Shown: in pieces, positions 40,133-49,043 of the stretch
Position numbering within the stretch: position 1 is the stretch's first letter
Layout: each line of letters begins with the position of its first letter
DNA from: an uncultured cyanobacterium
Lineage (GTDB): Bacteria > Cyanobacteriota > Cyanobacteriia > PCC-6307 > Cyanobiaceae
Direction of reading: 5' to 3'
Length of the DNA: 64,000 nucleotides
Assembly (NCBI GenBank): GCA_903917565.1
Contig: CAIXBB010000001.1
Location: 186,001 to 250,000, forward strand
Position numbers and translations under genes: made by a program
The notes under the pieces: model-generated
Told to the model about the DNA's origin: nothing
The model's database searches: none
What the model saw: the letters and a program-made list of their open reading frames with translations, nothing else

Positions 40133-41105
40133 GTGCCTGGCTGCCTACAAGGGTTCACCCTGCGCCCGTATCAACAGGACTTGATCGACCATACCCGGAC
40201 GGCCCTGAGGGCGAAGCAGAGCCCCTTGGTGGTGCTCCCCACTGGTGGCGGCAAGACTGCGTTGATCGCCGAGCTGACCCGTCTCGCTGGCATCACCGGC
40301 AATCAGGTGTCGGTGATCTGTCACCGCTGAGAGATTGCCCTGCAGCTCGCCGCGGCCATCAGGCACCACTCCGGCAAGCCGCCCGAATTGGTCACCGCCG
40401 GCAGCAATCCCAACTGAGCAGCGTCTGTCATTGTCGCCATGGTGCTCACCATCAGTCGGCGGCTGGACCGGCTCCCCCAGGGCGGCCTACTGATTGCTGA
40501 TGAATTTCCCCACAGGGCAGCCCCAGCTGGCAGAAGGTCAAAGAAGCCATGGCGCCAACGCTGCTGGCCGGGTTCACCGCCACCCCGATTCGTCCGAACG
40601 GTTCTGGCCTGGGGGATGCCGGCTTCGGTGCGCTGATCGAGGGGCCCAGCCCCCGGTGGTTGATGGGGTAGGGCTTCCTCTGTCACTGCGACCATTTCGA
40701 CGCTGACTACCAGATCGACACGAGGGACATCCTCACCGTTCGGGGGGACTCGATTTGAAACAGCTCCGCCAGCGGGTGGTCGGGATTGCCCGGGATGTCG
40801 TCGAAACCTGGCGGAAGCTGAACACCAACCGGATGCCGACCTTGCTGGTTGGGATCACGGTGGACCACGCCCGAGGGCTGGGCGCAGCATTCCAGACCGC
40901 AGCCATCTCCGCTGAAGCGGATGATGGTGACACTTCCACCGCCGAGCGGGGCCGGATCCTTGCTGCCTTCCTGGGCGGCCGGCCGGCAGTGCTTTGCGCA
41001 TGCGCCGTGGTGGACGAGGGCCTCGTTGCACCCGAAGCAGGGTCCCCCCAACTGGTTCGGCCCACCAGATCCCTGAGGCTTCTACGGCAGCTCGAGGGCG
41101 GGTGA
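40133..41105 (+). pseudogene. broken superfamily II (DEAD/DEAH) helicase
   Basis: A once complete helicase now split by stops and a frameshift. Motif I VVLPTGGGKTAL near 40240; in-frame stops at 40328-40330 and 40415-40417; motif II-like LLIADEF near 40490; a frameshift near 40515; motif III GFTATPIRPNG near 40575 in another frame; stops at 40669-40671 and 40756-40758; then an open part encoding the C-terminal helicase domain (ILAAFLGGRPAVLCACAVVDEGL, LVRPTRSLRLLRQLEG). The N-terminus FTLRPYQQDLI is the Q-motif area. It resembles phage or restriction-type helicases. Certainly not a functional protein. Confidence 0.85.
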
Positions 41106-41229
41106 TGCGGCATAGCCCGCCACGCGAAACATCCAGTCATATCTTCTCGATACCGTGCCTTAAAAACCATGGGAGGCTGAAAGCGAGTCCATCTCACTCG
41201 GCGGGGGATGGAACCCTCAAGGAGTTCCA

Positions 41230-41319
41230 ATGCCAGAGACAAGAGATCAGGAAAAGGCCCAAATCGAAGCCCACACCAGCGACGCGAGGACATCGGCCCG
41301 AAAACCTGATCGCCCATGA
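41230..41319 (+). CDS. 29-codon leader ORF coupled to DUF1800 gene
   Basis: ATG 41230 follows an AAGGAG ribosome-binding sequence (41218-41223). The product is a charged, helix-prone 29-residue peptide beginning MPETRDQEKA. The stop TGA overlaps the DUF1800 ATG (ATGA, 41316-41319). No homology is recognised. It may be a real small protein, a leader that couples translation, or the remains of the true N-terminus. Confidence 0.4.
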   Translation: MPETRDQEKAQIEAHTSDARTSARKPDRP

Positions 41320-42506
41320 CCCTCCTATCCCCCACCCGAGCGATCCGCCGCCGCATCGGCGCCAGCTCCCGGGTCTCCTCTCTGGTCGCCGTAACCCCCT
41401 TTGCTCTCCCAGCCGGAGTTGAGGACTGTTCGACCCTCCCCGTAGGCCCGCTCCGCTTTGCCTGCAGTCAGGACATGGGCCGATGGCTGCAACAGAGCTG
41501 GATCGAGCGGCTGACGTTCGGTCCTGCCCCCGTTGAGGACCGGCTGATCCAGTTGTGGCTGGGGATTTTCCCGGTTAACTGGAGGCAATTAGGGTTTCGA
41601 ATCCCTTTGTTGGTTGGCCAGATCGAGGCCATCCGCGCAAATCTGGGCGGCACCTACCCCGAACTGCTGGCGGCGATGGTGGCCGATCCCGCCGTCCAGA
41701 TTTCCCTCGACGGCCTGGCCAGCCACCGCGCTCAACCCAACGAAAACCTTGGCCGGGAACTGCTGGAGCTGTTCTCCCTCGGCGAAGGCAACTACAGCGA
41801 ACGGGACGTGATCGAGGCCGCCCGGGCCCTCACCGGCTACCGCCTCCAAGGCGACGGCACCCTTGCGATGGACCCCCGCCGCCACGACGACGGCCTCAAG
41901 ACGATCCTGGGCCGCACCGCTGCCTTCGATGGCCCCACCCTGGTGCAGTGGCTTGGTCAGCAGCCCTCCACGGCTCGCAACATCACCACACGGCTCTGGC
42001 TGCGGCTGGTGGGGCCACGGCCACCAGCCCAGCGCATCGCCACCATCGCCAGCACGTGGAGCAAACACAACCTTTCCATACCCTGGCTGATGGATACCCT
42101 TTTGAGCTCCCCTGAGGCCGCCGCCAGCATGCGCACCGGGGCCATGCTGCGCGATCCCATCGACCTGATGGTGGCCTCCCTGGCCCTGATCGGCAGCCGC
42201 CATCCCGAGGCGTTCGTAGCCGCCCGTCTTCACCTGACACGCTCGGGCCAGGTGCCGTTCGAGCCCCCGTCGGTGAAGGGCTGGCCCGTCAACGAACAGT
42301 GGCTCAGCCTGCGGGGCCTGCAGGCTCGTCGCCGGGGCCTCCAAGCCTTGCTGGCCGATGCGGAGGTGTGGGGCTCCCGCTCGTTACCGGACGAGCTCGG
42401 TTCCCAGCTCACCCCCATCCGCCCCCTCACCCTCGCGCTGCCCGCCAAGCCCGGCCGCGACACACTCGCCCAGCTGTTCAACGACCCCGTCTGGCAACTG
42501 AAATGA
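41316..42506 (+). CDS. DUF1800 domain-containing protein, short N-terminus
   Basis: 396 residues of a family found next to DUF1501 proteins in many bacteria, role unknown. Core motifs are NENLGRELLELFSLGEGNYSERDV, EAARALTGYRL and EPPSVKGWPVNEQW. The N-terminal about 100 residues do not match the usual start of the family, and the total is shorter than the usual 450 or more. The gene is translationally coupled to a leader ORF before it and to DUF1501 after it (ATGA). Confidence 0.85.
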   Translation: MTLLSPTRAIRRRIGASSRVSSLVAVTPFALPAGVEDCSTLPVGPLRFACSQDMGRWLQQSWIERLTFGPAPVEDRLIQLWLGIFPVNWRQLGFRIPLLVGQIEAIRANLGGTYPELLAAMVADPAVQISLDGLASHRAQPNENLGRELLELFSLGEGNYSERDVIEAARALTGYRLQGDGTLAMDPRRHDDGLKTILGRTAAFDGPTLVQWLGQQPSTARNITTRLWLRLVGPRPPAQRIATIASTWSKHNLSIPWLMDTLLSSPEAAASMRTGAMLRDPIDLMVASLALIGSRHPEAFVAARLHLTRSGQVPFEPPSVKGWPVNEQWLSLRGLQARRRGLQALLADAEVWGSRSLPDELGSQLTPIRPLTLALPAKPGRDTLAQLFNDPVWQLK

Positions 42507-43588
42507 AACGCCGCTCCCTGCTGCTGGGCGCCGTCGCCCTGGCGGCCGTGCCGCTGCTGGATCAACTCAGCGCCAGGGGGGCCACCGTCGGCCGCCAGGG
42601 CAAGGTGTTCGTGCTGCTGGAGTTGCGCGGCGGCAACGACGGCCTCAACACCGTGGCGCCCGTCGCAGACCCCCTCTACCTGCAGGCCCGGCCGCGCCTG
42701 GCCCTTAGGGAGGGGGTGCCCCTCGGAGGCCCCGGCGGCCTGCAGCTTCACCCGGCCCTGGCGTCGCTCAGGCCCGCCTGGGAGGCCCAGCGACTGGCCA
42801 TCGCCCTTGGGGTGGGCTGGCCCAAGCCCAACCGCAGCCATTTCAAGGCCATCGATCAATGGTCCACTGGCCTGGCGAGTGGCGAAGGTCCGGGTTGGCT
42901 GGCCACTGCCTTCCAGAAGGCGGGATCTCCGGGTCCTCTGGTGGCCCTGTCGCCGGAGGGGTCCGCCGCCCTGGAGGGGGGCCCATCGCTTTCCCTGCAG
43001 TTGAACCTGGCCACACTCACGGCACCGGCCCTGGTGATGCCTGATCCGTCGGCGGCCGGCGGCAATCAGATCCTGAGGCGCCTGCTGGCCCTGGAGGAGG
43101 CGGGCAACCGGGAGCTGGCCCGCCTCAAGAAGGCCCTGGCACCGCTACCGACGGGTCTCATCGTGCCTGGCGGTGACCTGGGGCAGCAGGTGGCCCTGGC
43201 CCTGCGCCTGATTGCCAGCGGCCTGGCGCCGCCTGTCCTGGAGATGTCGGTTGGAGGATTCGACACCCACAGCGGCCAGCTGGGTCGCCAGGCCGGCTTG
43301 CTCAACCGGGTGGGCGCGGCCCTGGCCGCCTTAGACGACGGCCTGCAGCGCATCACTGATCGCCCCCAGGTCACCCTGCTGACCACCAGCGAATTCGGGC
43401 GTCGGCTGCGGGAGAACGACTCCGGTGGCACCGACCACGGCAGCGCCTCGGTGTCCCTGCTGATGGGCGACCACGTGCCCCACCCCTTCCTGGGGACCTA
43501 CCCCAGCCTCAGCCAACTCGATGCCCGCGGCGACCTGATCCCCGGCCTCAGCCCGCCGGATCTCTACCGCCAGGCTCTGCAGCTCTGA
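42503..43588 (+). CDS. DUF1501 domain-containing protein, exported
   Basis: 361 residues of a sulfatase/phosphatase-like fold family. The N-terminus MKRRSLLLGAVALAAVPLL is a Tat-like signal. Conserved points are LLELRGGNDGLNTVAP, WPKPNRSHFKAIDQWSTG, VGGFDTHSGQ and TTSEFGRRLRENDSGGTDHG. DUF1800 and DUF1501 are a conserved gene pair, so the products probably act together outside the cytoplasm. Start ATG 42503 overlaps the upstream stop. Confidence 0.88.
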   Translation: MKRRSLLLGAVALAAVPLLDQLSARGATVGRQGKVFVLLELRGGNDGLNTVAPVADPLYLQARPRLALREGVPLGGPGGLQLHPALASLRPAWEAQRLAIALGVGWPKPNRSHFKAIDQWSTGLASGEGPGWLATAFQKAGSPGPLVALSPEGSAALEGGPSLSLQLNLATLTAPALVMPDPSAAGGNQILRRLLALEEAGNRELARLKKALAPLPTGLIVPGGDLGQQVALALRLIASGLAPPVLEMSVGGFDTHSGQLGRQAGLLNRVGAALAALDDGLQRITDRPQVTLLTTSEFGRRLRENDSGGTDHGSASVSLLMGDHVPHPFLGTYPSLSQLDARGDLIPGLSPPDLYRQALQL

Positions 43589-44222
43589 GCCGCCCCAACG
43601 ATCCACCCCCCCTGTGCTGGAGTTGCATGACATCTCGACTCCTCGCATCCTTGCCGGAACCGCCGCCCAACGCAATCCCTTCGGAGCAGCTGCTGGCGGT
43701 GGTGCGTCGTCTGGCCTGCCTGGTGGGAGAACCCCGCTGAGGAGCGACATCCGGTGCTTAAACCACCGCGACGGGCGCGTGAAGCAGGTGATGGCCGCCT
43801 TGGGCACCACCGCAGGACTTGCCCAGAGCAGCGGCGGCGGCAAGGTGGCCGCGATCCTGAGGCGTTTCGCCAAACTCTGCTTCAACCTCTCCGGCCGCAG
43901 TGCCCCCAAGGACTGAGTCATGGCCGCGCCCGAGGCTGTGCTGGTGGCCGCCGGCGGCGCCATCACCCCTGCCGATGGGCTGCCTCCGCCCTACAACACC
44001 GCAGAACTAGAGCGGGCCGGCTGCCTGATCCCCAGCTACGGGGTGGCCCACGTCGATCGTTGACTCGCCGCCGCCGAGGCCCTCGCGCCCATCGATCCGT
44101 ACTTTGCGGTCTGAGGAGACTCTAGGAGGCGTTCACGCCTCAAGAGACTGGCTCAGGGCGAACAGATGGGTCTCTTGAAGGTCCAGCGCTTGAGCCAGAG
44201 CATGGGCAGGTGCAGACGAACT
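43589..44222. other. gene-free stretch of about 630 bp with degraded fragments
   Basis: No gene can be supported here. Short open frames exist: 37 codons at 43627-43740 with SEQLLAVVRRLACLVGEPR; a fragment at 43780-43916 with ALGTTAGLAQSSGGGKVAAILRR; and 43921-44062 with PPYNTAELERAGCLIPSYG. They have Cyanobium-like codon use but broken ends and no recognised family. The stretch is followed by dense inverted repeats (44116-44198). Together with the flanking pseudogenes it looks like a decaying accessory segment. Confidence 0.55.
44116..44198. repeat. cluster of three interleaved inverted repeats
   Basis: GAGGCG-TTCA-CGCCTC hairpin at 44126-44141 sits inside a longer imperfect arm (AGACTCT/AGAGACT). 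TCAAGAGAC (44140-44148) matches GTCTCTTGA (44170-44178), and CTGGCTCA (44148-44155) matches TGAGCCAG (44191-44198). The three pairs overlap, so they could form alternative structures. It may be a terminator for the minus-strand DUF368 remnant or the end of a lost mobile element. Confidence 0.5.
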
Positions 44223-44745
44223 TCAGTTCAGCGAAGGCAGGCCGAGCCGGGAGGGTCTCACCGCCGGGTATTCAACCCCCATGCCCTGCACCCGTACCCG
44301 CGAATGCACCCGTTGGATCACCACCACCAGCTCCACGCCAAGGGCGGCCAGCAGCAGAGCCACGGTCAGGCCGTGGTAGCGCCCGAGAAGCGAGCGCAGC
44401 CGCCGCACGAAAGCCACCAATCCCGTGGCGTAACCCAGCAAGAAGGGCACCAGGGTGGGTAGATGCATCCCCTTGACCGCCTCCATCACATGCAACTGCT
44501 AACCCAGGATCAGGAGCAGGTACGAGCCTGAGATCCCCTGCTGAATCATCGCCATGATTGCCACTCCCACACTCCAGAAAAGGATGAAGGGGTTGTGGGG
44601 CATGGTCACCGTCAGCAGGGTCCGTAGCACCAGCGCGGCGATCGCGCCGGCCACCATCCCCAGAAAGCCCTGCAGACCCCCTAGTCGCCTGTCGGGAGAT
44701 CAGCGCGATCGGGCCCACGATCAGTGCGCAGATCAGAGCACCCAT
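44223..44745 (-). pseudogene. remnant of DUF368 membrane protein (C-terminal half)
   Basis: On the minus strand the open part ends with about 90 residues containing PFLLGYATGLVAFVRRLRSLLGRYH and VALLLAALGVELVVV. A stop lies just upstream of it at 44499-44501; before that, GLQGFLGMVAGAIAALVLRTLL and MIQQGISGSYLLLILG are readable. The 5' part is shifted (frameshift near 44685). GISGS-type and YHxxTxALLxG-type features match DUF368 integral membrane proteins. The N-terminal half is missing, replaced by the promoter of the next gene. Confidence 0.75.
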
Positions 44746-44800
44746 CCGACGCAGCGGTGGTTCCGGCTCCGTACATTACGGATCGCACCAGGTCCCTTCC

Positions 44801-45118
44801 ATGCACGCCCTGTCGCTGCCCACCTGGTGGATCCACATCACCTCGGTGCTCGAGTGGATGCTGGCGATCCTCGCCGTGCAGGCCTACGGCCGGCTGCGAC
44901 GGGAAGGGGGCTGGCGCTGGCTCGCCCTGGCCATGGTGCCGGCGCTGGTGAGCGCCATGGCGGCCTGCACCTGGCACCTGTTCGACAACAGTGAGGCTCT
45001 CAAGGGGCTGGTGGTGCTGCAGGCCGGCCTCACTGCCCTGGGCAATGGGGCCCTCGCCCTGGCGGCCTGGAACCTGCTGCGCCTGCAGCGGCTGGAGCCC
45101 GAGGACGGGCCCTCGTGA
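44801..45118 (+). CDS. DUF2499 domain-containing membrane protein
   Basis: 105-residue protein of a family conserved in cyanobacteria and plastid-bearing eukaryotes. Three hydrophobic segments are visible: VLEWMLAILAVQAYG, WLALAMVPALVSAMAACTWHLF and LVVLQAGLTALGNGALALAAW. ATG 44801. A TACATT box about 28 bp upstream may be a -10. Overlaps the DUF3593 gene by 4 bp. Confidence 0.85.
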   Translation: MHALSLPTWWIHITSVLEWMLAILAVQAYGRLRREGGWRWLALAMVPALVSAMAACTWHLFDNSEALKGLVVLQAGLTALGNGALALAAWNLLRLQRLEPEDGPS

Positions 45119-45504
45119 GCCTGCCCCTGCCCGAATGGTTCGGGCGCCTAGGCGGCGTCGATCCGGCACCGTTTTTCGTGCTCTCCCTCCTGCCCTACCT
45201 GGCCTTCCTGTGGTGGGCCCACAAGGTGCGGGCCTTTCCGCGGCTGGCGCTGCGGGGATTCCAGCTGACGCTGCTGTTCGTGGCGGTCACGATCGCCGCC
45301 GCCGTGGTGGCCCAGCAGGCCTACGGCAGGCAGCTGGCGGACGTGGATCCCCTCCACGGCGGCGCCGAAGCGTTCCTGACTCTCAGCAACCTGGTGGTGC
45401 TGCTGGGATTTCGGCCGAGGCAGGACGGCCCGCTCAAGCCCGACGCCGCCGCTGCAACGCCCAAATCCTCCGAAGAATCGGAACCGTCCGACGACGCCAG
45501 GTGA
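45115..45504 (+). CDS. DUF3593 domain-containing membrane protein
   Basis: 129-residue partner of DUF2499; the two are adjacent in many cyanobacteria, suggesting a common complex. It has FFVLSLLPYLAFLWWAHKV and QLTLLFVAVTIAAAVVAQQAYG as membrane segments, then LHGGAEAFLTLSNLVVLLGFRP, and a polar C-terminal tail. Start is GTG at 45115. Confidence 0.85.
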   Translation: MSLPLPEWFGRLGGVDPAPFFVLSLLPYLAFLWWAHKVRAFPRLALRGFQLTLLFVAVTIAAAVVAQQAYGRQLADVDPLHGGAEAFLTLSNLVVLLGFRPRQDGPLKPDAAAATPKSSEESEPSDDAR

Positions 45505-45570
45505 ACAAGTCTTAAGGGCGCGGGACACAGCTCGCCCTGACCCGGAAGATGGGGCGTCAGCACGTGCAAC

Positions 45571-45828
45571 ATGATCGCTCATCTTCTGGCCATTGCTCCC
45601 GCGTCAATCAGCTGGTCTCCCAAGGTGGCCCTGGTCATGATCGTCTGCAATGTCATCGCCATCGCCATCGGCAAGGCCACCATCCAGCAGCAGAACGTGG
45701 GCCTGCAGCTGCCCAACAACTCCTTCTTCGGCGGCTTCAGCCACGGGGCCATGCTCGGCACCACCAGCCTGGGTCACATCCTCGGCATGGGCGCAATCCT
45801 GGGTCTGGCCTCCCGCGGCGTCCTCTGA
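45571..45828 (+). CDS. psaK: photosystem I reaction centre subunit PsaK
   Basis: 85-residue thylakoid membrane protein at the PSI edge. Two hydrophobic segments (VALVMIVCNVIAIAIGKATI and LGTTSLGHILGMGAILGLAS) flank the conserved loop LPNNSFFGGFSHGAMLG. ATG 45571. Its presence confirms an oxygenic phototroph. Confidence 0.95.
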   Translation: MIAHLLAIAPASISWSPKVALVMIVCNVIAIAIGKATIQQQNVGLQLPNNSFFGGFSHGAMLGTTSLGHILGMGAILGLASRGVL

Positions 45829-45832
45829 GGCC

Positions 45833-47038
45833 TCAGCTCCAGCCGAGCAGGTACGGCATGGCCCTGAGGCCGTAGCGCTCGAAGCGATAGCCGAACAGCA
45901 GGGCTGAGAGATCCTCCGCCCTGCATGTTTCCAGTCCCCGCAGCACCTGGTCGAGTCGGCCATCGGCTCTCGGCCCGTGCAGATTGAGCCAGGTGCGCCG
46001 CGCCAGCCGGCCGCTGAGCGACCATCGCCAGCCCAGGGCTCGCCTGAGTTGGGGCGCGTAGTCACGCAGCACCCCCTGCTGCAGCAGGGGAGCCAGCACG
46101 GCGCTGCTGGTGAGGGCATGGCGGATCCCTTCGCCGCCCAGCAGGTTGGCAGTGCTGACCGCATCGCCCAGCCCCACCAGTCGGCCCCGCTGGTGGGGCT
46201 CACGGCGACGGATTGTGCTGCGCACCAGCCCCCCATGGCGGTCCAGGACGGCGAAGGCGTCTCCGTCCCAATCGGAGTCCAGCAGGCGGCGGCCCACCTC
46301 CGTGATCAGGCCCCCCAGGGGCGGTTGCTGGCGCTGGGGGTCCACCAGGCGGCACACCCCGAGCTTCAGCACCCCGGGCGCCATCGGAAAGATCCAGCCG
46401 TAGCCCTGGGGCACCCAGTCGCTGCCCAGGCAGAAGCTGAGCCGATCGGCCCAGCGCTCCCAGCAGGCGGGTGACACCCGCAGCAGCCATTCCAGGCCAG
46501 CGGCCCGCACCAGCCCATCACGGGGACGCTCCGCCGGCGGCGGATCCCCCAGCAGGGCCCGCGCCTGGCCGCTGGCATCCACGGTCCAGTCGCTGGTGAC
46601 CCGCAGCGTGGAGCCATCGGAGCGGCGCAGCAGGGTGACCATCCGCTCGCTCTCCTGGTGGCTGGAGCAGGCGTGGAGCCCGAGCAGCACCCGTGCGCCC
46701 CAGCGAAGACTCTGGTCCGCCTGCCAACGGCGCAGGGCGGCGAAATCAAGCACCACACCAAGGGGCTGGGGCGAGGCCCAGGATCGGGTGGCGGTGCCGG
46801 GCCCGATCAACTGCCATTGCCGCCAGCGACTGCCCACCACCTCCGCCGGCAGGCCGAAGGCCTCCATGGACGCGATCGGCAGGGCGGCGCTGCTGAAGGC
46901 GGAGCGACTCAGGTCGGCGAGCCGGTCGACCAGGACGACATCCAGCCCCTGAAGGGCAAGGCGCCGAGCCAGGTCACCGCCGGACGGACCGGCGCCCACC
47001 ACCAGGACCTGGCAGCGGAGGGACGCCTCAGACGGCAA
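45833..47038 (-). CDS. geranylgeranyl-reductase-like FAD-dependent oxidoreductase
   Basis: About 401 residues. [31 protein letters not shown] is the FAD-binding fold at the N-terminus; [18 protein letters not shown] is the conserved GD motif. The family includes geranylgeranyl reductases and lycopene-cyclase-like enzymes; the substrate is not evident. Start is probably TTG 47038, overlapping the dxs stop by 11 bp. The nearest ATG, at 47083, would overlap dxs by 56 bp. Coupling to dxs fits an isoprenoid role. Confidence 0.8.
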   Translation of the reverse strand: MPSEASLRCQVLVVGAGPSGGDLARRLALQGLDVVLVDRLADLSRSAFSSAALPIASMEAFGLPAEVVGSRWRQWQLIGPGTATRSWASPQPLGVVLDFAALRRWQADQSLRWGARVLLGLHACSSHQESERMVTLLRRSDGSTLRVTSDWTVDASGQARALLGDPPPAERPRDGLVRAAGLEWLLRVSPACWERWADRLSFCLGSDWVPQGYGWIFPMAPGVLKLGVCRLVDPQRQQPPLGGLITEVGRRLLDSDWDGDAFAVLDRHGGLVRSTIRRREPHQRGRLVGLGDAVSTANLLGGEGIRHALTSSAVLAPLLQQGVLRDYAPQLRRALGWRWSLSGRLARRTWLNLHGPRADGRLDQVLRGLETCRAEDLSALLFGYRFERYGLRAMPYLLGWS

Positions 47039-48947
47039 GGGCGGTGGGAACGGTGGCGCGGAAGACAGGGCCGAAACGCGCATAGATGCGATCGGCCATC
47101 TGGGAAGGGGTGAGGCCGAGACGTTCCTTGCTCTGGTCGGGACTGGCGTGGTCCACCAGAACGTCCGGAATGCCGATGCGCAGCACAGGGACGGCCAGCT
47201 CGTGATCGTTGAGGGTTTCCACCACCGCTGCTCCGAAACCACCGGCCAGGGCACCTTCCTCCATCGTCACGACCCGGCCGATGCGTCGCGCCAGGGGGAG
47301 GATCAGGGCCTCATCAAGGGGCCGAAGGAAACGGGCATTGACCACCGCGGCCCGGAGTCCCTTCTCCTGGAGCAGCCCGGCGGTGGCCATCGCCGGCGCC
47401 ACCATGGCCCCATAGGCGACGATCAGCAGGTCGTCTCCATCGGCCAGCTGCTCACCCCGGCCGATCTCCAGCGGCTGCCAGCCTTCGTCCATCAGAGGGA
47501 CCCCCTCGCCTTCGCCCCGGGGGATGCGGATGGCGCAGGGGCCGTCATGGCCGATCGCGGTGACCAGCATCCGCTGCAGCTCCGCCTCGTCCTTTGGGGC
47601 CATCACGGTGAAGTTCGGCACGGCCCGCAGGTAGCTGATGTCGTACTGGCCCTGGTGGGTGGGGCCGTCGGCACCGACGATGCCGGCCCGGTCGAGCACG
47701 AAGGTGACCGGCAGCTTCTGGATGCCCACGTCGTGGATCAGCTGGTCGAACGCCCGTTGCAGGAAGGTGCTGTAGATGGCCACCACGGGCCGCAGGCCCT
47801 CGCAGGCCATGCCCGCCGCCATGGTGACGGCATGCTGTTCGGCGATGCCCACATCGAAGTACTGGTTCGGCAGGGCTTTCTCCAGCAGGTCGAGCCCCGT
47901 GCCGGTGGCCATGGCTGCGGTGATCCCCACCACCCGGGGATCCTGCTCGCAGATCTTGACGAGGGTCTGGCCGAACACCTTGCTCCAGCTGGGGGGCTTG
48001 GGCTTGCTGGAGGGGTAGGCCTTGCCGGTGGCCAGGTCGAAGGCCGACTGGGCGTGATAGCCCACCTGATCGGCTTCGGCGTAGGGATAGCCCTTGCCCT
48101 TGGTGGTGGCCACATGCACCAGCACCGGGCCCTCGCAGCGGTGGGCCGCCTGGAAGGTGCGCACCATCTCGGGGATGTCGTGGCCGTCGATCGGGCCCAC
48201 ATAGGTGAAGCCCAGCTCCTCGAACACGGCCCCCACCTTGGGCACCGCCAGCCGCTTCATGCTCTCCTTGAGGGTCTTGAGCTCCGTGGGCAGCTCTCCA
48301 TGCAGGAAGGGGAGGTGCTTCACCGCCTCCTCGGCGCTGCCGGAGAGGAACTGCACCGGCTTGCTGAGTCGCATGCGATTGAGATGGGTGGACAGGGCAC
48401 CCACCGGCGGTGAGATCGACATGTCGTTGTCGTTCAGCACCACCAGCAGCTTGGTGCGTGGCAGGTGCCCCGCATGGTTGATGGCCTCCAGGGCCATGCC
48501 GCCGGTGAGGGCCCCATCACCGATCACGGCAACGCATTTGAAGTCCTCTCCGCGACGGTCGCGGGCCAGGGCCATGCCAAGGGCGGCCGAGATGCTGGTG
48601 GAGGCGTGGCCGGCGCCGAAGTGGTCGAAGCGGCTTTCGCTGCGCTTGAGGTAACCGGCCACACCGCCCTTCTGGCGCAGGGTGTGAAAATCCTTGTACC
48701 GGCCAGTGACCAGCTTGTGGGGATAGGCCTGGTGGCCCACATCCCACACGACCCGGTCTCGGTCGAGGTCGAGGGTCTGATAGAGGGCAAGGGTCAGTTC
48801 GACGACCCCCAGCCCCGGACCCAGGTGGCCGCCACTGGTGGCCACAACCTCCAGGTGCTTCTCGCGGATCTGGCGAGCCATGGCCTCGAGTTCAGCGGTG
48901 CTCAGGCCGTGCAGCTGATTCGGATGGCTCAGCTCGCTCAGATGCAT
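47028..48947 (-). CDS. dxs: 1-deoxy-D-xylulose-5-phosphate synthase
   Basis: 639-residue ThDP enzyme that begins the MEP isoprenoid pathway. Motifs are [49 protein letters not shown], and [18 protein letters not shown]. Full length. A TAGATT box at 48972-48977 on the minus strand could be its -10 element, in the 96-bp gap divergent to ilvA. Confidence 0.97.
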   Translation of the reverse strand: MHLSELSHPNQLHGLSTAELEAMARQIREKHLEVVATSGGHLGPGLGVVELTLALYQTLDLDRDRVVWDVGHQAYPHKLVTGRYKDFHTLRQKGGVAGYLKRSESRFDHFGAGHASTSISAALGMALARDRRGEDFKCVAVIGDGALTGGMALEAINHAGHLPRTKLLVVLNDNDMSISPPVGALSTHLNRMRLSKPVQFLSGSAEEAVKHLPFLHGELPTELKTLKESMKRLAVPKVGAVFEELGFTYVGPIDGHDIPEMVRTFQAAHRCEGPVLVHVATTKGKGYPYAEADQVGYHAQSAFDLATGKAYPSSKPKPPSWSKVFGQTLVKICEQDPRVVGITAAMATGTGLDLLEKALPNQYFDVGIAEQHAVTMAAGMACEGLRPVVAIYSTFLQRAFDQLIHDVGIQKLPVTFVLDRAGIVGADGPTHQGQYDISYLRAVPNFTVMAPKDEAELQRMLVTAIGHDGPCAIRIPRGEGEGVPLMDEGWQPLEIGRGEQLADGDDLLIVAYGAMVAPAMATAGLLQEKGLRAAVVNARFLRPLDEALILPLARRIGRVVTMEEGALAGGFGAAVVETLNDHELAVPVLRIGIPDVLVDHASPDQSKERLGLTPSQMADRIYARFGPVFRATVPTALAV

Positions 48948-49043
48948 GCCGGTCCTTTCTTCCAGATCGCCAATCTACGGGGTTCGCCCCGACCCACGGC
49001 GGCGAACGCCACCGTTCCAGGGTCGGGTTGCGACACTGGGTCC

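Noticed and set aside
44771-44782. NtcA-like GTA...TAC site before DUF2499
   Set aside because: The spacing in GTACATTAC does not give GTA-N8-TAC.
40112-44800. defence island
   Set aside because: The helicase is broken, and no nuclease, methyltransferase or toxin partner is recognisable.
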